Shown here: positions 5,679 to 9,299 of the stretch, in pieces
How the letters are laid out: each line of letters starts with the position of its first letter
Position numbering within the stretch: the stretch's first letter is position 1
Assembly: GCA_023251695.1 (NCBI GenBank)
Contig: JAHEYE010000126.1
Coordinates: forward strand, 1-9,299
DNA: 9,299 nt
Source of the DNA: Sphingobacteriaceae bacterium
GTDB taxonomy: Bacteria > Bacteroidota > Bacteroidia > B-17B0 > Aurantibacillaceae
Direction of reading: 5' to 3'
Position numbers and translations under genes: made by a program
Notes under the pieces: model-generated
What the model saw: only the letters and a program-made list of their open reading frames with translations
The model's database searches: none
What the model was told of the DNA's origin: nothing

Positions 5679-6068
5679 ATGGAATCACTTAAACTCTCTA
5701 TCACTCTTCCGGTTAAAGCTGAGAAATTATATAAGGCCTGGCTTGATAGCAAACAGCATGCGTTGTTTACAGGCGCTGAAGCAAAGGCAAGCGCGAAAAT
5801 AAATGGCAAACATTCAGCCTGGGACGGCTACATCTCTGGCAAAAATTTAGAATTAAAAACGGGAAAGAAAATTGTACAAAGCTGGCGTACTTCTGAATTT
5901 GCTGAAGATGCGCCCGATTCCACTTTGGAAATTACATTCAAAGAAAAAGCAGGAAAAACAAAATTAAGTTTATACCATCACGGCTTACAAAAAGGCGATG
6001 CCAAAAAATATACCCAAGGCTGGAAGGATTTTTATTTTGCGCCGATGAAGCATTATTTTTCAAAGTAA
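5679..6068 (+). CDS. SRPBCC / AHSA1-like (START-fold) domain protein
   Basis: This is a 129-residue single-domain cytosolic protein. It shows the pattern of the AHSA1 branch of the SRPBCC superfamily: LPVKAEKLYKAWLDSKQHALFTGA (10-33), then SAWDGYISGKNLEL (46-59) and KIVQSWR (64-70), then STLEITFKEKAGKTKLSLYHHG (81-102), and YTQGWKDFYFAPMKHYF (111-127). Members form a helix-grip fold with a hydrophobic pocket. The ligand is unknown here, and Hsp90 activation should not be assumed from the family name. The ATG at 5679 is preferred: an in-frame TTG at 5652 would add nine residues (MYIYLKFIR) not expected for the family and lies only 15 bp after the terminator T-tract. The TAA stop falls in the loop of a perfect 15-bp inverted repeat. 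It appears to be a single-gene transcript that converges on the minus-strand operon. Confidence 0.85.
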   Translation: MESLKLSITLPVKAEKLYKAWLDSKQHALFTGAEAKASAKINGKHSAWDGYISGKNLELKTGKKIVQSWRTSEFAEDAPDSTLEITFKEKAGKTKLSLYHHGLQKGDAKKYTQGWKDFYFAPMKHYFSK

Positions 6069-6085
6069 TACTTTGAAAAATAATG
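6051..6085. terminator. Perfect 15-bp inverted repeat spanning a stop codon, likely bidirectional terminator
   Basis: Bases 6051-6065 and 6071-6085 are perfect 15-bp inverted repeats (core ATTTTTCAAAG and CTTTGAAAAAT) around a TAATA loop. The stop codon of the SRPBCC gene (6066-6068) starts the loop, so the upstream arm encodes the last residues HYFSK. There is no T-tract outside the stem and the stem is AT-rich, so it is not a standard terminator. Its place between convergent genes and its symmetry suggest that it ends or protects transcripts from both sides. Confidence 0.55.
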
Positions 6086-6119
6086 AGATGCTGAATGCGC
6101 CACGGCGGTCAGCATGACG
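6085..6119. repeat. REP-like palindrome of the Bacteroidetes TGCTGAA...TCAGCATGACG type
   Basis: ATGCTGA (6088-6094) and TCAGCAT (6109-6115) are perfect inverted arms around a 14-base GC-rich centre, which holds a smaller CGC/GCG inverted pair. The outer parts, GAGATGCTGAA and TCAGCATGACG, match an intergenic palindrome that I know to be scattered in many copies through Bacteroidetes genomes. The middle here, GCGCCACGGCGG, differs from the common short version. Only one copy is in the window, so its repeated nature is inferred. It lies between the inverted repeat at 6051-6085 and the end of the minus-strand operon and may also act in transcript termination. Confidence 0.55.
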
Positions 6120-6124
6120 TTATA

Positions 6125-6919
6125 TCAGAAAGGGCTCTGCTTCCTGATAATCCTCCCAAACCATTTCGGGAAAAATCTTCTTAAGGTAACCGCTTTAATT
6201 TCTTTACCGCCAATTAAAACTTCTTCCGAATTATTGGAAATGCTTTCGATAATTTCTTTAGCACATTCTTCAGCGCTCATTGCTGTTTCATGACTTGGGT
6301 CCATTTTTCCGTGAGCATCACTGCCCGCAGAAGCATTTAAAGAAATATTTGTTCTTACTTTGCCCGGACAAACTATTAGAATTTTTATCCCCTTACTTTC
6401 GGTTTCCAAACGCAGACTTTCAAAATAACCATGTAAAGCATGTTTGGCTGCAGAATAAGATGAACGCAGGTAAAAACCAAATTTTCCTACTATTGAACTT
6501 ACAACAACAATATGTCCGCTTTTATTTTTAAGCATGTATGGCAAAACTGCTTTGCTTAAATTCACCGTGCTGAAATAATTTATTTCAAATAATTTCCGTT
6601 CTTCTTTTTCGTCCGTTGCCGTTGCTTCCGCACGCTGACTTTGTCCACCGTTATTAATTAAAACATCAATTCTTCCAAATTTATTCATCACTTGCGCGGC
6701 TAATCCGCTTGCTTTTGATGTGTCGCTTAAATCAAAAGGCAAAATCATTAAATCCAAATCAGGTAGCTTAGTTTGAGCGCCCACTCTTTTCAATTCCTCT
6801 TCCCTTCTCGCCGATAAAATTAATCGTGCGCCTTGTTTCCCCAACTCCAACGCCAAAGCTTCGCCAATCCCGGAAGAAGCACCGGTAATCCAAATTATTT
6901 TATCTTTAAAATCAGCCAT
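6125..6919 (-). CDS. Short-chain dehydrogenase/reductase (classical SDR family)
   Basis: This is a 264-residue NAD(P)-dependent oxidoreductase with the complete set of classical SDR motifs. TGASSGIG (12-19) binds the cofactor. Arg38 and Arg39 after the second strand (SARR) suggest a preference for NADP(H). NNGG (89-92) replaces the usual NNAG. N114 (in FEINYF), S142 (in VVVSSIVG), Y155 and K159 (in YSAAK) form the catalytic tetrad, with the expected 13-residue gap between Ser and Tyr. The CPGKVRTNIS segment follows at 184-193. The C-terminal end is basic (RRFFPKWFGRIIRK) and could touch the membrane, as in DHRS7-like relatives. The substrate is unknown. Its start overlaps the end of the upstream GT9 gene by 8 bp, so it is probably translationally coupled to it and is the last gene of the operon. 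A role with the glycosyltransferases is possible but not shown. Confidence 0.88.
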   Translation of the reverse strand: MADFKDKIIWITGASSGIGEALALELGKQGARLILSARREEELKRVGAQTKLPDLDLMILPFDLSDTSKASGLAAQVMNKFGRIDVLINNGGQSQRAEATATDEKEERKLFEINYFSTVNLSKAVLPYMLKNKSGHIVVVSSIVGKFGFYLRSSYSAAKHALHGYFESLRLETESKGIKILIVCPGKVRTNISLNASAGSDAHGKMDPSHETAMSAEECAKEIIESISNNSEEVLIGGKEIKAVTLRRFFPKWFGRIIRKQSPF

Positions 6920-7889
6920 TAAGCAAATCTACGATTTGTTTTGATTTAATTTCCCTTATACAATGACAATCTTTTGATTTTCTGCAATCGCTGCACTCTT
7001 TATCTAAAACCGCAAAATGTGCATCTTTTCCCAACGGCATCCATCTTCCCGGATGAATCGGACGCATGGGCGCGAATAAACCGATTGCTTTTTTACCTAA
7101 AGCGGAAGCAATGTGTAGCGGACCGGTACTCGCCGCCACCAAAGCATCAGCATTATTAATAAATGAAATAAATTGTTTTAAACTTAATTTTCCTGTTAAG
7201 TCAGTTACATTTTTGTGCTTCACTAAAAGCAATTTAGCTTGCTCGCCTTCATCCTTTGTCCCTGTGATAAATATTTTGAAATCATTTTCAGGCAATGAAG
7301 AAATCAATTCCGAAAAATTATCCAAGCCCCACTCTCTTGCGCTCCCCTTCGATTTTGGGTGAAGAATAACATTTGTTTTTGTTTTGTCAATTAGTTTCAT
7401 CCATTCTTCAGAAAGCGTCTGTGCTTTCGAAAAACCGTAATAGTCTTTAATTTCCTCTAGCTTAACATCCGTCGGAATGTCCAAAAACTCAAGCAATTTT
7501 AAATTTAACTTCGCCTCATGCAAATCTGAATTTTTTCTCGACAAGCGTATTAATTTATTACAGGTCCACCAATGAAATAAACGATTGGTTGTACCAACTC
7601 TTACGCCAATTTTCGATTTTTTTGCCGCTTGTGCAATTTGTTTCTGCGGGAAAACATGAACAATGGCGTGGGCTTTGGGTAAAGTGTGTGTTTCGTCCCA
7701 ACTAATAAAATCATCAACGTGTTCCGACAAAGCAACAACATCACGCGTATAATTTCTTCCCACGAAAATAATTCTGCATTGGGGAAAATGCTTTTTCAAA
7801 TACCCTGCCATTGGTAAAGTCAACACCACATCACCTATGCTGTCGGTCCGACTGATAATAATCGTAAAATTAAGCGGCAGTTTTTGCAT
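6912..7889 (-). CDS. Glycosyltransferase family 9 (ADP-heptose:LPS heptosyltransferase-like)
   Basis: This 325-residue protein has the two-domain GT-B layout of family 9. The N-terminal domain opens with IIISRTDSIGDVVLTLPMAGYLKK (10-33), whose IGD carries the conserved catalytic Asp (D20). The C-terminal domain starts with VILHPKSKGSAREWGLDNFSELI (174-196) and holds IFITGTKDEGE (206-216), then TGKLSLKQF (232-240) and ADALVAASTGPLHIASALGKKAIGLFAP (247-274), the nucleotide-sugar binding signature. The family moves heptose from ADP-heptose to the LPS inner core, though Bacteroidetes members may use other sugars. Near the C-terminus is a cysteine cluster (C299, C302, C308, C310) that could bind a metal. 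The gene overlaps the upstream GT2 gene by 20 bp and the downstream SDR gene by 8 bp, which fits one tightly coupled operon. It works at the cytosolic face of the inner membrane by family knowledge. Confidence 0.88.
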   Translation of the reverse strand: MQKLPLNFTIIISRTDSIGDVVLTLPMAGYLKKHFPQCRIIFVGRNYTRDVVALSEHVDDFISWDETHTLPKAHAIVHVFPQKQIAQAAKKSKIGVRVGTTNRLFHWWTCNKLIRLSRKNSDLHEAKLNLKLLEFLDIPTDVKLEEIKDYYGFSKAQTLSEEWMKLIDKTKTNVILHPKSKGSAREWGLDNFSELISSLPENDFKIFITGTKDEGEQAKLLLVKHKNVTDLTGKLSLKQFISFINNADALVAASTGPLHIASALGKKAIGLFAPMRPIHPGRWMPLGKDAHFAVLDKECSDCRKSKDCHCIREIKSKQIVDLLNG

Positions 7890-8637
7890 TATATAAATCG
7901 CGTAATTTTTTATATTTTAAATAAGTGGCGTAAGCTGATATTTTGGAAATGGAATATCCTGCTTTCCCATCCAAAAATCCAAAATGTAAAATGTAATGGT
8001 CTATAAATTTAGCAATTGGATTCATTAACAGTTTAAATGCGTTTGATTTTTTTCCTTGCTCAAAAAATGCTTTGGAGGCTATATTGGTGAAATATTCCAC
8101 TTGCCTGTAATGATCTTCAATTGTGTAATAACTGTAATGTAAGATATCACCTTTTAAATGGCCTGTGTTTTTATCGCCATCAAACATGTCAAATTTATCA
8201 TGTGGGTTTGTTCCGCCCCACTTTCCTTTCCGGCTATCCCACAAACGTAATTTTTTATCGGGGTACCAATTGCAATGTTTAACCCAATGTCCACAATAAT
8301 TCGTAAGGCGGTTCATATAATAACCATCCTTAGTCCAATTATTTTTTACTTCCAGAATTGACTTTTTCAATGTCTCATCCAGGGCCTCATCCGAATCGAG
8401 CGATAATACATGCGGATATTTTGCAAAAGTCAAGGCTTTATTTTTTTGCTCAAGGTGCCCTAAAAAATCCTGATGATAAACATTGGCGCCATAACTCTTA
8501 CATATCTCTTTAGTTTTATCGGTACTGCCCGAATCGAGCACCACTATTTCATCGGCAATATCCTTCACCGACTCTAAACAGCGGCCAATGTTCTTTTCTT
8601 CGTTATAGGCTATTATGACTACCGAAATCTGAGGCAT
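7870..8637 (-). CDS. Glycosyltransferase family 2, WaaE/KdtX-like (LPS core)
   Basis: This 255-residue GT-A glycosyltransferase begins with the family 2 signature ISVVIIAYNEEKNIGRCLESV (4-24). VVLDSGSTDKT (32-42) contains nucleotide-binding Asp residues, and LDSDEALD (80-87) holds the DxD-type metal site (D81, D83). The remainder, with NYCGHWVKHCNWYPDKKLRLWD (113-134), HDKFD (146-150) and the tail HFGFLDGKAGYSISKISAYATYLKYKKL (218-245), matches the WaaE/KdtX subgroup of LPS core glucosyltransferases. The donor and acceptor are not certain in this phylum. The start at 8637 gives MPQISVVII, the normal beginning of the family. It is the first gene of the minus-strand operon and is read divergently from the amidase gene 51 bp away. 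Its last 20 bp overlap the GT9 gene, which points to joint expression and a shared glycan pathway. Confidence 0.88.
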   Translation of the reverse strand: MPQISVVIIAYNEEKNIGRCLESVKDIADEIVVLDSGSTDKTKEICKSYGANVYHQDFLGHLEQKNKALTFAKYPHVLSLDSDEALDETLKKSILEVKNNWTKDGYYMNRLTNYCGHWVKHCNWYPDKKLRLWDSRKGKWGGTNPHDKFDMFDGDKNTGHLKGDILHYSYYTIEDHYRQVEYFTNIASKAFFEQGKKSNAFKLLMNPIAKFIDHYILHFGFLDGKAGYSISKISAYATYLKYKKLRDLYNAKTAA

Positions 8638-8688
8638 GTTGTAAAGTTAATAATATAATACTAATTCTATTGACTACATTTACCGATA
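8638..8688. promoter_or_regulatory. Short divergent intergenic region with weak -7 candidates both ways
   Basis: These 51 bp separate two start codons facing apart and must hold most of both leaders. On the plus strand TACATTTA (8675-8682) and on the minus strand TAACTTTA (complement of 8642-8649) each match TAnnTTTG except for the last base. Both lie so close to their start codons that transcripts would be nearly leaderless, and neither has a well-spaced TTG. The real promoters may overlap the opposite gene. Confidence 0.25.
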
Positions 8689-9299
8689 ATGAAAGTTACT
8701 CTTATTCAAACTACCCTTCATTGGGAAGACCGTCAAAAGAACCTGGCCCATTTTGATTCACTAATAAATTCAATTAAGGATACAACTGATTTAATAGTAT
8801 TACCCGAAATGTTCAGCACCGGATTTACTATGAATCCTGCTGAATTAGCTGAACCTTCAAATGGAGACGCTTTAAAAATAATGAAAAACTGGGCTACAAA
8901 AACAAACGCTGTTATTTGCGGAAGTATTGCTGCCGAAGAAAACGGAAGTTATTTCAACCGTTTGTTTTGGGTAGAACCTAATCGGGTTACAAGTATTTAC
9001 GATAAACGTCATTTATTCCGGATGGCGGGAGAAGAAAAGCACTACGAAATCGGCTCTCAAAAAATAGTAAAACAAATTAGCAATTTTAATATTTGTCCGC
9101 TGGTATGTTACGATTTGCGTTTCCCGGTTTGGAGCAGAAATACGTATTCCAAAACTAACGGTTCTCTTACAGCAGCTTATGATGTTTTAGTTTATGTTGC
9201 CAATTGGCCCGAATCACGTTCTTATCCGTGGAAACAATTATTGATTGCGCGTGCTATTGAGAATCAATGTTATGTTATTGGTGTAAATCGTATTGGCAA
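8689..9299 (+). CDS. Omega-amidase, Nit2/YafV type (nitrilase superfamily), 3' end cut by window
   Basis: An open frame runs from the ATG at 8689 to the window edge and gives the first 203 residues of a protein. It carries the complete Glu-Lys-Cys triad of the carbon-nitrogen hydrolase superfamily: E40 in IVLPEMFSTGF, K106 in YDKRHLF and C140 in PLVCYDLRFPVW. MFSTGF and the DKRHLFRMAGEEKHY segment point to the YafV/Nit2 branch. These enzymes hydrolyse alpha-ketoglutaramate and alpha-ketosuccinamate, the by-products of glutamine and asparagine transaminases, to the keto acid and ammonia. The family is usually about 250-275 residues, so some 50-70 residues are missing to the right. Residues 171-203 (ANWPESRSYPWKQLLIARAIENQCYVIGVNRIG) also fit the family well. 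The cytosolic protein has no signal peptide. The gene is divergent from the glycosyltransferase operon and is not obviously linked to it in function. Confidence 0.9.
   Translation, partial: MKVTLIQTTLHWEDRQKNLAHFDSLINSIKDTTDLIVLPEMFSTGFTMNPAELAEPSNGDALKIMKNWATKTNAVICGSIAAEENGSYFNRLFWVEPNRVTSIYDKRHLFRMAGEEKHYEIGSQKIVKQISNFNICPLVCYDLRFPVWSRNTYSKTNGSLTAAYDVLVYVANWPESRSYPWKQLLIARAIENQCYVIGVNRIG

Noticed and set aside
6280..6531. Plus-strand open frame of 83 codons inside the SDR gene
   Set aside because: It is an antisense shadow of a gene with all SDR motifs intact.
6974..7362. Two overlapping plus-strand open frames of 61 and 98 codons opposite the GT9 gene
   Set aside because: They lie entirely antisense to the conserved GT9 domain and share no recognised pattern.
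1..9299. CRISPR array, tRNA or rRNA gene, insertion sequence, prophage or toxin-antitoxin pair
   Set aside because: I saw no regularly spaced direct repeats of CRISPR length, no cloverleaf-like segment, no transposase or integrase motif and no paired small genes. The genes are ordinary housekeeping and envelope functions with uniform base composition.

Overview
The window looks like chromosomal DNA from a member of the Bacteroidota (Bacteroidetes). It is AT-rich, start codons follow A-rich leaders rather than Shine-Dalgarno sequences, secreted proteins are cleaved before Gln (LNA-QTT, FA-QNK, QA-QQK, SA-QE), and one promoter element fits TAnnTTTG. An OprP/OprO-type porin sits beside a PiT transporter, and a palindrome of the GAGATGCTGAA...TCAGCATGACG type common in this phylum lies between two genes. 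Genus cannot be told from the sequence.

Layout, left to right. (1) The last 46 codons of katG (catalase-peroxidase), followed by a 280-bp spacer with a small hairpin, a 17-bp palindrome and a good -7 element. (2) A plus-strand set of three secreted proteins of unknown role (422-1120, 1171-2301, 2310-2651). The middle one has a CsgG/TolB-like N-terminal domain and a beta-rich C-terminal half. The two outer ones share a homologous domain of about 60 residues. (3) A phosphate-acquisition pair: an outer-membrane phosphate-selective porin (2759-4117) and an inner-membrane PiT transporter (4187-5590), closed by a strong intrinsic terminator. Both genes are preceded by 11-bp-spaced TTAACA-like direct repeats that closely resemble a Pho box. 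(4) A single SRPBCC/AHSA1-family gene (5679-6068) whose stop codon lies in the loop of a perfect 15-bp inverted repeat, followed by the REP-like palindrome. (5) A convergent minus-strand operon with overlapping genes: a family 2 glycosyltransferase (WaaE/KdtX-like), a family 9 glycosyltransferase (heptosyltransferase-like) and a short-chain dehydrogenase. The first two probably build lipopolysaccharide core or a related surface glycan. (6) A divergent gene for a Nit2/YafV-type omega-amidase, which runs off the right edge.

The most informative regulatory signal is the pair of matching Pho-box-like arrays. They suggest that porin and transporter are co-induced by phosphate starvation, moving phosphate first through the outer membrane and then through the inner membrane. 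The least understood part is the three-gene secreted cassette. I see no CRISPR array, tRNA, rRNA, insertion sequence or phage gene.
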